This document shows positions 1 through 7,339 of a stretch of DNA of 64,000 bases, piece by piece. Positions within the stretch are counted from its first letter, which is position 1. Each line of letters starts with the position of its first letter. Under the pieces are notes generated by a model. It saw only the letters and a list, made by a program, of their open reading frames with translations, was not told the DNA's origin and did no database searches. This DNA is from Alteromonas sp. M12 (GTDB lineage: Bacteria > Pseudomonadota > Gammaproteobacteria > Enterobacterales > Alteromonadaceae), in NCBI RefSeq assembly GCF_037478005.1, contig NZ_CP144164.1, forward strand, positions 930,001-994,000, read 5' to 3'. Position numbers and translations under genes: made by a program.

Positions 1-668
1 GGTTGTTTTTCAGATGGTCCACTCCTAAATAACCTTACGAATTCAGTTGCTCAACTTCACATCTTGAACCTAAGTTGTTGATCTTAAGCTAAGTAGCAGT
101 TTTTAGGCCAGCTCAGTGATTACCGGCATTTGAGACTATTGTTTAGACTCCACTGGCAGCAGAAGCAATAAATTAGTCTTTATAGCACTACACAAAATAT
201 TAAAAGTATTTACTTTATCAACATAGTGCTATGAAAAAATAACAGAAAAACAGTAAGATACTGCATATTGATGACGAGTTTGATGGCGTGTTGAATCCGC
301 TACACTCATTATAGCGTTAGCGCTGCATAGCGTTTTTATTCGTTTTTTATCGCTGTTTTATTCGCCCAGTGGATTCAATTAAGGTATTAAAAACTATCAC
401 TATGCATCAATCCTTAAATTGTTTTGTTAATCACTTAATGAAACACTTTAGCCCATAGAATACCGTTGAATTGTGGTTCAAATTAAATTGAACGAAGGAT
501 GTATTAACTGGTATCGGCGAGTTGTCGTGAAGCAGAGACAGTTTAAAGTTTTATGCTTACGATGGATAATTAATACTTTTGAGCTCCACAGAGCTTGAGT
601 AAATAGTTAACACTCTAATCCAGTTGCGAAACAGTTAGTTTCCAACAAATGAAGGTTCAGCGATATTT
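1..668. other. Non-coding leader region upstream of the envelope operon
   Basis: No convincing gene is seen on either strand. The stretch is AT-rich. It contains a short dyad GTTCAA-N6-TTGAAC at 476-493 and a pair of distant inverted arms (TTGAATCC near 291 and GGATTCAA near 371). The promoter of the long downstream operon should lie here, but I cannot pick a convincing -35/-10 pair. A GAAGG at 651-655 is the only ribosome-site-like sequence before the first gene and is rather far (13 nt) from its ATG. Confidence 0.5.
476..493. promoter_or_regulatory. Short palindrome GTTCAA-N6-TTGAAC, possible operator
   Basis: Two perfect 6-nt inverted arms are separated by 6 nt, about 175 nt upstream of the first gene of the operon. 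The size and spacing suit a dimeric helix-turn-helix regulator, but no regulator gene is adjacent. In AT-rich DNA such a dyad can arise by chance, so this is only a candidate site. Confidence 0.2.
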
Positions 669-3401
669 ATGTCACGTATTTTTAGCCGCACAGCAACAGA
701 ATTGATTCGCAACACTGCACTTTGTGTAGTTATCTGCGTTTTATTAGTGAGTTGTGGCGGGGAAAATCAGTTAATTTCGTCATCTCAAGAGCCCGATCCC
801 GTGGTTATTGATGTACCTATAGCTTATGTCAAACGCCCGTTACCTTTAGATGAAGATGGCGTGTTAATCACTGACGACTTAAGACAACCTTTTGAATTTT
901 TGCCCGGAGCGGCTTTATATATTAAGCCCCGTGCGTCCGCCAGTGCAGTGGAAACTAACATAACGGACCGCGCTTTTTTCACTGCAGAACAAATCGAACA
1001 AGCTACAGAACAAAATCCCTTAGCTGGTTACGACGTGAAAGATGTGGATGTGTCTTATGACTCTGAACGATTAGTTTTTGCTATGCGCGCGCCGGAAATT
1101 GAAGGGCTAGATGATGATCAACAACCAACTTGGAATATTTGGGAATATAACCGTATTTCTGACCAATTGCGTCGCGTGATCAGCTCTGATATTCAAGCCG
1201 AAGAAGGGCAAGATACCGGGCCTACCTATTTGCCCGATGGTCGAATTGTATTTAGCTCAACCCGTCAAGCAGGGAATCAGGCAATATTATTAGATGAAGG
1301 CAAACCTCAGTATCTTGGTTTAGACGAAGGCTTAGATGAATATGCGTCAGTGATTCATGTGATGGAGAGTGATGGCTCCAACATTCAGCAAATATCTTTC
1401 AATCAAAGTCATGATTTGGATCCGGTTGTACTAACGAATGGTAAAATTTTGTTTAGCCGTTGGGATCAGGCTGGCAATAATAACAGCATCAATCTTTATC
1501 AAATGAACAGCGATGGCTCCGGTCTCGAGATTCTGTATGGCCGTCATAGTCATGCTAGTGAGCGCACAACCCAAAGTTTGCAGTTTGTAAAAGTCAGAGA
1601 ATTACAAGATGGCAGCATATTAAGTGCGATCCGTCCGTTTGATAGTGACACTATTGGTGGTGATTTTGTCAGTATCGATTACATGAATTACATCGACAAC
1701 AACCAAAGCATCGCTTCGCAAACAGGTTTATCTGGACCAGCACAAACCCCAGCCCTTTTTGATAATATTATTATTGATGGCAGCCTTTCGTTGGGTGGCC
1801 GATTTGCATCAGTTTATCCGCTGTGGGATGGCAGTGGACGAGTTATTTTTAGCTGGAGTCAATGTCGCGTTTATGATCCAGAGCAAGAAATTGCTGAGGG
1901 TGAAGTAGTTGAACGTAAAATTTTACCCTGTGACGATAGCCATCTTGAAAACCCAGATATTCAAGAAGCGCCGCTGTTGTTCGGTCTTTGGATGTATGAC
2001 GGCAATGAAAATACCCAGCTTCCTATTGGTGTGCCTGTTGAAGGTGAAATGTATACCGAAGCGCTGGCGATGGAAGAGCGTGCTTTTCCTGGCAATGCAC
2101 AAATAGCGGATGAATATGAACAAGCCTTGGCTGATGAAAATCTAGCAAAAGTACATATTCGTAGTGTCTACGATTTTGCCGGTGTGGATTCTTCTGCACA
2201 GGGAATCGCGGCGATGGCCGATCCTACTCAAACACCGGTATTACAGCGTCCAGTGCAGTTTTTAAGGGTAGTCAAATCGGTTTCGATTCCCGATGACGAG
2301 GTGAAAGATTTTAGTAATTCCGCATTTGGTCGCAGTCGCAGTCAATTGATGCGTGAAATTATCGGTTATGTCCCTGTTCAACCTGACGGTTCAGCCATGT
2401 TTGAAGTACCGGCAAATTTACCACTGGCGCTTAGTTTGGTCGATATTGATGGTAAGCGGGTGGGAGCGCGCCACCAAAACTGGTTACAGTTTGCTCCAGG
2501 TGAGGTCAAAACTTGTAATGGTTGCCATACACAACAAAGCACACTGCCCCACGGTCGTTTGAGTGCTGAAGCCGAATCCATAAATTTTGGCGCGACTTCC
2601 ACAGGCGTTCCTTTCCCGAATACTAATCCAGCGTTATTTGCGGACTTGGGTGAAACCATGGCGCAAACTGCAGCCCGGATTAATGGAGCCGATTATCCAC
2701 AACCTGACTTAGAATTTGTTGATATCTGGACTGATCCTGCGATAACCACGCCAGCGGAATCATTTACTTATTCCTACGCCGACTTATCCTCACCGTTGCC
2801 AATTACTGCAGCCTGCGCGACAAATTGGACAAACCTGTGTCGGATTCAAATCAATTATCCCGAATCTATCCATCCCATTTTTGAGGTAACACGTGAGGTG
2901 TTTGCTGATGATGGTGTCACGGTAGTCGAAGATAACACCTGTGTGAGCTGTCATTCGCCAACAGATGAAGCTGAAATGCCTCGAGTGCCTGTTGCTCAAT
3001 TAGATTTGAGTGGTTCGGTTTCTACCGACAACCCAGATTATCTCACTAGCTATCGTGAACTGATGTTTGCCGATGTTGAGCAAGAATTAAATGAAGGCGC
3101 CATTATTGATCGCCTAGTACAGGTGTTTGATGCCAATGGTGACCCCGTTTATGAACTAGATGAAGATGGAGAACTAATTCTTGATGCTGAGGGCAACCCA
3201 ATTCCAATCTATCGAACGGTAACTGTGGCCAATACTCTAAGCACTAATGGAGCTCGCAGCAGCGCAGCCTTCTTCACGCTCTTCGAGGATGGTGGCAGTC
3301 ATCAGGGATGGTTAACTAAATCTGAACTGAAACTAATCGCTGAATGGCTGGATATTGGCGCTCAATACTATAATAATCCCTTTGCAGCTCCGGCAGATTA
3401 G
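669..3401 (+). CDS. Two-haem HzsA-like beta-propeller lipoprotein
   Basis: This 910-residue exported protein begins with a lipoprotein signal (lipobox LVSC, no Asp at +2, so probably outer-membrane anchored). Residues about 120-400 carry PD40/TolB-like propeller strands of the form LPDGRIVFSS and NGKILFSRWD. Two c-type haem motifs follow, CNGCH at residues 616-620 and CVSCH at 758-762. The architecture resembles the alpha subunit of hydrazine synthase (HzsA) and the large family of HzsA-related proteins outside anammox bacteria. No beta or gamma hydrazine synthase subunit is present, so hydrazine chemistry is not implied. It heads a 15-gene operon that also encodes a thioredoxin, which could service haem-site thiols. 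A redox or ligand-binding role at the outer membrane is inference. Confidence 0.75.
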   Translation: MSRIFSRTATELIRNTALCVVICVLLVSCGGENQLISSSQEPDPVVIDVPIAYVKRPLPLDEDGVLITDDLRQPFEFLPGAALYIKPRASASAVETNITDRAFFTAEQIEQATEQNPLAGYDVKDVDVSYDSERLVFAMRAPEIEGLDDDQQPTWNIWEYNRISDQLRRVISSDIQAEEGQDTGPTYLPDGRIVFSSTRQAGNQAILLDEGKPQYLGLDEGLDEYASVIHVMESDGSNIQQISFNQSHDLDPVVLTNGKILFSRWDQAGNNNSINLYQMNSDGSGLEILYGRHSHASERTTQSLQFVKVRELQDGSILSAIRPFDSDTIGGDFVSIDYMNYIDNNQSIASQTGLSGPAQTPALFDNIIIDGSLSLGGRFASVYPLWDGSGRVIFSWSQCRVYDPEQEIAEGEVVERKILPCDDSHLENPDIQEAPLLFGLWMYDGNENTQLPIGVPVEGEMYTEALAMEERAFPGNAQIADEYEQALADENLAKVHIRSVYDFAGVDSSAQGIAAMADPTQTPVLQRPVQFLRVVKSVSIPDDEVKDFSNSAFGRSRSQLMREIIGYVPVQPDGSAMFEVPANLPLALSLVDIDGKRVGARHQNWLQFAPGEVKTCNGCHTQQSTLPHGRLSAEAESINFGATSTGVPFPNTNPALFADLGETMAQTAARINGADYPQPDLEFVDIWTDPAITTPAESFTYSYADLSSPLPITAACATNWTNLCRIQINYPESIHPIFEVTREVFADDGVTVVEDNTCVSCHSPTDEAEMPRVPVAQLDLSGSVSTDNPDYLTSYRELMFADVEQELNEGAIIDRLVQVFDANGDPVYELDEDGELILDAEGNPIPIYRTVTVANTLSTNGARSSAAFFTLFEDGGSHQGWLTKSELKLIAEWLDIGAQYYNNPFAAPAD

Positions 3402-3404
3402 TTG

Positions 3405-4154
3405 ATGGAAAGTATGGCAAAGTGGATCGCCCTTATCGGGTTAATGTTAATAATAAATACGGCGCATGCCGAAGAACAGTTGCCTGAAGTGCAAATTGTT
3501 GAGCCTTATATCGATATGCGCACAGGACCCGCTGTAGGTTATCCAATTTTTCACGTAGCTGAAAAAGGCGAATGGATCAGTATTCTTAAACGTCGCACTA
3601 GTTGGTTTAAGGTACGCACTCAAAAAGGCAAAGAAGGTTGGGTGTCGTTAGATGAACTCAAGCTTACTGTGAGCAGTCAGGGTGAGCCTGTACAGATAGA
3701 AGATGGCAGTTTTAGTAGCTATCAACAACGTGATTTTGAATTGGGCGCCAGCGGTGGCTCACTAGAAGGTGTGCCGTCGTTAAGTATTTTTGGTGCTTGG
3801 GTCGTCACCGAGAATATTGCCGCAGAACTGAGTTATAGCCAAGCATTGGGGGACTTTTCTGAAAACCAATTTGGGTTGCTAAGTGTGACCCACACAACGT
3901 TTCCAGAGTGGCGATTATCGCCGTATTTTCGCCTTGGTTTTGGACAAATTAAAACCAAGCCTACAGCTAATTTAGTGCAATCAGGTGAAGAAACTCGAAC
4001 CAACGATTTATTGGTTGGTGGGATTGGGGTGCGGTATTACCTAGCGCAGAATTTTGTCGTGAAATTCGAATATCAAAACTTACTTGCGCTGACTGAGCGT
4101 GATGAAAATGAGGAGCTTGAAGAGTGGAAACTCGGATTTGCAGTTTTTTTCTAG
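3405..4154 (+). CDS. Bacterial SH3 domain fused to a predicted outer-membrane beta-barrel
   Basis: The protein has a cleavable signal peptide ending near AHA-EEQ, then a bacterial SH3 domain (about residues 28-85, with IDMRTGPAVGYPIF and a GWVSLDEL strand). The C-terminal half consists of alternating amphipathic strands ending in Phe, as in outer-membrane barrels. The SH3 part probably binds peptidoglycan or a partner in the periplasm. Starts are possible at TTG 3402, ATG 3405 or ATG 3414; the last gives the cleanest signal peptide. It follows the preceding stop directly and overlaps the next gene by 31 nt, so translation is probably coupled. Specific function unknown. Confidence 0.7.
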   Translation: MESMAKWIALIGLMLIINTAHAEEQLPEVQIVEPYIDMRTGPAVGYPIFHVAEKGEWISILKRRTSWFKVRTQKGKEGWVSLDELKLTVSSQGEPVQIEDGSFSSYQQRDFELGASGGSLEGVPSLSIFGAWVVTENIAAELSYSQALGDFSENQFGLLSVTHTTFPEWRLSPYFRLGFGQIKTKPTANLVQSGEETRTNDLLVGGIGVRYYLAQNFVVKFEYQNLLALTERDENEELEEWKLGFAVFF

Positions 4155-4768
4155 GGGTCATTTTAATTAGTACAGGCAATTTTGCTTATGCGCAGGCAGA
4201 TGATCGAGCTGCGGTACAAAACGTGATTGAGCCTGATCTAAAACGCAGAGATATAAATGAGTCGAATATTGATACTGAAGATTTCGAAATTGGCTTATTC
4301 GCTGGCGTGATTAGCATCGAAGACTTTTCATCTAGCTCATTAGTTGGAGCACGATTAACTTACCACATTAATGAAGATTTTTTTGTGGAGGCTAGTTATG
4401 GTCAAGCAACAGCAGGCGAAACGAGTTTTGAGTTATTAAGTGGCGGCGCGCCTTTCTTAACTGAAGACGAACGAGAATATAGTTATTACGACCTGTCACT
4501 GGGTTATAACCTCAATGGCGAAGTGTTTTTAAGCCGTGATTGGGTGTTCAACTCTGCCACTTATTTTACGCTAGGCGCAGGTAGTACAGAATTCGGCGGC
4601 GATAATCGTTTCACCGTCAGTGTAGGAGCAGGGTATCGGTTGTTATTAACTGACTATTTTGCAGTACATGTGGGGCTAAAAGACCACATTTTTAATAGTG
4701 AAATCATTGGCGAAGAAAAAACAACGCACAACATCGAGTATGGACTCGGTGCCACGTTTTTCTTTTGA
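4124..4768 (+). CDS. Predicted outer-membrane beta-barrel protein
   Basis: This 214-residue protein starts at GTG 4124 behind AGGAG at 4111-4115, inside the end of the SH3-barrel gene. It has a signal peptide ending AYA-QAD, and after about residue 50 it is a run of amphipathic beta strands finishing with aromatic residues (ATFFF), typical of an 8-stranded barrel recognised by the BAM machinery. It resembles small barrels found with gliding-motility-type Exb/AgmX gene sets, but that assignment rests on pattern and context. Barrel topology is a prediction; substrate and role are unknown. Confidence 0.65.
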   Translation: METRICSFFLGVILISTGNFAYAQADDRAAVQNVIEPDLKRRDINESNIDTEDFEIGLFAGVISIEDFSSSSLVGARLTYHINEDFFVEASYGQATAGETSFELLSGGAPFLTEDEREYSYYDLSLGYNLNGEVFLSRDWVFNSATYFTLGAGSTEFGGDNRFTVSVGAGYRLLLTDYFAVHVGLKDHIFNSEIIGEEKTTHNIEYGLGATFFF

Positions 4769-4805
4769 GCCTAATAAATAACAGAATATTTGACGGAGTA
4801 TTGTC

Positions 4806-5318
4806 ATGAATTCAAAACCTTTATCTAACTTTGTTTTATTGTTTATCGCTGTGATGTCTTTAACCATACTAACAGCCTTTACCGCAGGAGCTGCCGAGTT
4901 GCAATCAGCGCCAGATTTCACCTTGAAAAGTAATAGCGGTGAAAATTTGCGACTTGAAGAGCAGCAGGGCAATGTGGTCATAGTCAATTTTTGGGCTTCT
5001 TGGTGTGCTCCTTGCCGTGAAGAGTTACCGCATTTTGATGCTATGCAAAAAGAATATGAAGATCTTGGTTTTACCATTTTAGCCGTGAATGTTGATGAGT
5101 ACCCTGAAAAAGCGAATAACTTGCTCAATGACATTCCCGTTAGCTTTCCGGTCTTGTTCGATAATCAGGATCAAGTGAGCAAGCTTTATGATGTAAGAGC
5201 AATGCCAACGACTGTGATAATCGACCGTGATGGTAATAAACGTTTAACCCATTACGGTTATAAAAGCGGTGACGAAGCTAAGTATGAGAAAGTCGTTAAA
5301 GCGCTACTTCGAGAGTAA
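4806..5318 (+). CDS. TlpA/ResA-family periplasmic thioredoxin
   Basis: A 170-residue thioredoxin-fold protein with an N-terminal signal or anchor segment (residues about 8-28) and the active site WCAPC with Cys67 and Cys70. A cis-proline loop (AMPTT) and the APDFTL start of the AhpC/TSA-TlpA fold are visible. Relatives reduce or exchange disulphides outside the cytoplasm, classically apocytochrome c CxxCH thiols. In this operon the plausible clients are the CxxCH-containing first gene product and the Cys-tailed DUF4266 lipoprotein, which is inference. It lies 37 nt after the barrel gene, with CGGAG upstream of the ATG. Confidence 0.85.
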   Translation: MNSKPLSNFVLLFIAVMSLTILTAFTAGAAELQSAPDFTLKSNSGENLRLEEQQGNVVIVNFWASWCAPCREELPHFDAMQKEYEDLGFTILAVNVDEYPEKANNLLNDIPVSFPVLFDNQDQVSKLYDVRAMPTTVIIDRDGNKRLTHYGYKSGDEAKYEKVVKALLRE

Positions 5319-5374
5319 GCACTTACTTTTATAATTGGCTAGATTTTAAAAAATAAAATACACAAGGATTGATG

Positions 5375-5620
5375 ATGAAAAAACAACTGCTTCGATACAG
5401 TATGGGTGGCTTGATTTTCACCAGCGTGCTGTTTGTCAGCGGCTGTGCAACTTCCATTGAGCCATGGGTGAAGCCCTATGAACGCGACAATTTGGCTGAC
5501 CCAATTATGAGTGCAAATCGCAATCCTGTATCTTTTAGTTATACAATGCATGCGTTCCAAGCGCGCGAAGGTGCTCGTGGTGCGGAAGGCGGTGCTGGCG
5601 GTGGTTGTGGGTGCAACTAG
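5375..5620 (+). CDS. DUF4266 small lipoprotein with Gly/Cys-rich C-terminal tail
   Basis: An 81-residue lipoprotein (lipobox VSGC, lipidated Cys24). The mature part contains EPWVKPYERDNLADPIM, the signature I associate with DUF4266, followed by a Gly-rich tail ending GGGCGCN. AAGGA at 5364-5368 sits 6 nt before ATG 5375, which favours this start over TTG 5369 and ATG 5372. From memory, DUF4266 proteins commonly neighbour DUF3570 and thioredoxin genes, exactly as here. The two terminal cysteines could bind metal, form a disulphide or carry a modification; nothing in the sequence decides this. Confidence 0.8.
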   Translation: MKKQLLRYSMGGLIFTSVLFVSGCATSIEPWVKPYERDNLADPIMSANRNPVSFSYTMHAFQAREGARGAEGGAGGGCGCN

Positions 5621-5633
5621 GGTGAACACTAAT

Positions 5634-6776
5634 ATGAACAACCCCATGCTGGTTATTTACATCCTAATGCCATTGTTGTTGATGGTTTCTAGTACCAGTT
5701 ACGCAGCAGTTTTACCGCAAGAACGTGCTGATGTGATGTATCACTCCTATGAAGGCGATGGTATGTCCATTGATGGCCCATCGGTGTTGGTGCGCAAACA
5801 AATCGGTAATAAAGTGTCGGTTTCAGCAAACTACTATGTAGACATGATTTCCGGCGCATCCATCGATGTATTAGCCACTGCCAGTCCTTACGAAGAAGAG
5901 CGTACAGAACATAGCGTGGGGGTTGATTTCCTTCACAATAAAACCTTAATGAATCTAAACTTTACCAGCAGTTCCGAAAACGATTTTGAAGCGCGGTCGG
6001 TGCATTTTGGTATTTCTCAAGATTTTTTCGGCGACTTAACCACCTTAAGCATGGGTTATTCAAAAGGTTGGGATGAAGTGGGCAAACGCGGTGATGACAA
6101 TTTTCTTGAAGAAGCTGAACGTCAACAATTTCAATTCGGTATAACCCAAGTACTCACAAAAAATATGATTGTTGGTATCAACTTCGAAAACATTTCAGAC
6201 GAAGGTTACTTAAATAATCCCTATCGTGCAGTGCGTTATGTTGATCCGACCGCCGATCGGGGATATCGTTTCGAAACGGAAGTTTATCCAAATACCCGTA
6301 CCAGTAACGCCGCCGCAATCAATCTGAATTACTATTTACCTTATCGAGCCAGCATTTATGGTGAAGCGAGAGTCTTTTCAGATACTTGGGGAATAGATGC
6401 CAATAGTTACAAAATTGGTTATATCCATACCTTTGGTGACAATTGGATTTTGGATTTACGGGTTAGGCAATATCAACAAGGTAATGCCGATTTTTATCAA
6501 GATCTATTTGCTCGCAGCGCTGAATTTAATTTTCGTGCCCGTGACAAAGAAATGAGCTCATTTAAAAATACCTCTGTTGGTTTGAGTGTCACCTATGAAT
6601 ACCGATTTTCTCAGAGTTCTTGGGTGAAAAAAGGTACGATAAATTACGAATTAGACCATCTGCGCTTCCAGTATGATGACTTTAGAAATGTTTTGGCCGA
6701 TGCACCTGTTGGTGAAGAGCCTTTATTTGAATTTTCTGCCAATGTGACACGCTTATTTGTGTCGTTTTGGTATTAG
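5634..6776 (+). CDS. DUF3570 outer-membrane beta-barrel protein
   Basis: A 380-residue protein with a signal peptide ending near SYA-AVL and then long alternating beta strands (for example SVSANYYVDMISGAS, and a C-terminal FVSFWY) typical of a large barrel. The N-terminal block MSIDGPSVLVRK matches what I recall of DUF3570. The open frame extends up to 5511 inside the DUF4266 gene, but ATG 5634, 9 nt after an AGGGTG, gives a proper signal peptide and is preferred. Together with the preceding lipoprotein it forms the DUF4266-DUF3570 pair. It may be a transport or assembly pore; the function of the family is unknown to me. Confidence 0.75.
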   Translation: MNNPMLVIYILMPLLLMVSSTSYAAVLPQERADVMYHSYEGDGMSIDGPSVLVRKQIGNKVSVSANYYVDMISGASIDVLATASPYEEERTEHSVGVDFLHNKTLMNLNFTSSSENDFEARSVHFGISQDFFGDLTTLSMGYSKGWDEVGKRGDDNFLEEAERQQFQFGITQVLTKNMIVGINFENISDEGYLNNPYRAVRYVDPTADRGYRFETEVYPNTRTSNAAAINLNYYLPYRASIYGEARVFSDTWGIDANSYKIGYIHTFGDNWILDLRVRQYQQGNADFYQDLFARSAEFNFRARDKEMSSFKNTSVGLSVTYEYRFSQSSWVKKGTINYELDHLRFQYDDFRNVLADAPVGEEPLFEFSANVTRLFVSFWY

Positions 6777-6784
6777 GGAACGAG

Positions 6785-7321
6785 ATGAAACTGATGACTT
6801 TACGCACTTTTATGCTGACTATTTTGTTGTTCTCGATTGCATTTCAAGGCAATGCGCAGCAATCAGATGTCACTGAACAACAGACGGTTGCAAAGCAATT
6901 ACAACAATTAAGAAAAGAGGTGATTGCGCTTAATCGAGATTTGTTTGTACTTGAGGAAGATTTGCTTTTCCCATCAAGCACTCAAGTTGTGGTGTACCTT
7001 TCCGTGGATGTAGGTACTTACTTCAAGTTAGATGCGGTGGAGTTGAAAATTGACGACAAAGTCGTAACCGAATACCTCTACACAGACCGTCAAGTCGATG
7101 CGCTCTACCGTGGTGGTGTGCAACGCTTACATATTGGCAATTTAGCACAAGGGGAACATCAGATTAGTGCGTTTTTTATTGGCTTGGGTCCACAAGGGCG
7201 TGAATTTAAAAGAGCGACTAGCTTAACCTTCACTAAAGACTCCGATGCCAAAGCGTTGGAGCTCAATATTAATGACCAAACTGGGAAGCAGCAACCTGAG
7301 TTCACAGTGGTAGAACTTTAG
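6785..7321 (+). CDS. Exported coiled-coil protein of unknown function
   Basis: A 178-residue protein with a signal peptide ending GNA-QQS. A predicted coiled coil follows (about residues 37-65, rich in Q, L, K and E). The C-terminal half is beta-rich, with a segment GNLAQGEHQISAFFIG that looks like an immunoglobulin-like or carbohydrate-binding-type sandwich. AGGGA at 6775-6779 lies 5 nt before ATG 6785; the open frame extends to TTG 6767 but that start would spoil the signal. I do not recognise a named family. Its position between the DUF3570 barrel and the TPR proteins suggests a periplasmic linker or adaptor. Confidence 0.55.
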   Translation: MKLMTLRTFMLTILLFSIAFQGNAQQSDVTEQQTVAKQLQQLRKEVIALNRDLFVLEEDLLFPSSTQVVVYLSVDVGTYFKLDAVELKIDDKVVTEYLYTDRQVDALYRGGVQRLHIGNLAQGEHQISAFFIGLGPQGREFKRATSLTFTKDSDAKALELNINDQTGKQQPEFTVVEL

Positions 7322-7339
7322 TGATTGGAATTTTGTTCA

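Noticed and set aside
669..3401. Hydrazine synthase and anammox metabolism
   Set aside because: Only an HzsA-like architecture is present; no beta/gamma subunits, hydrazine dehydrogenase or other anammox genes are in the window, and the rest of the genome looks like Alteromonadales.
5511..5633. Longer start for the DUF3570 gene inside the DUF4266 gene
   Set aside because: It would bury the signal peptide behind 41 unrelated residues; ATG 5634 has a spaced AGGGTG and a proper signal.
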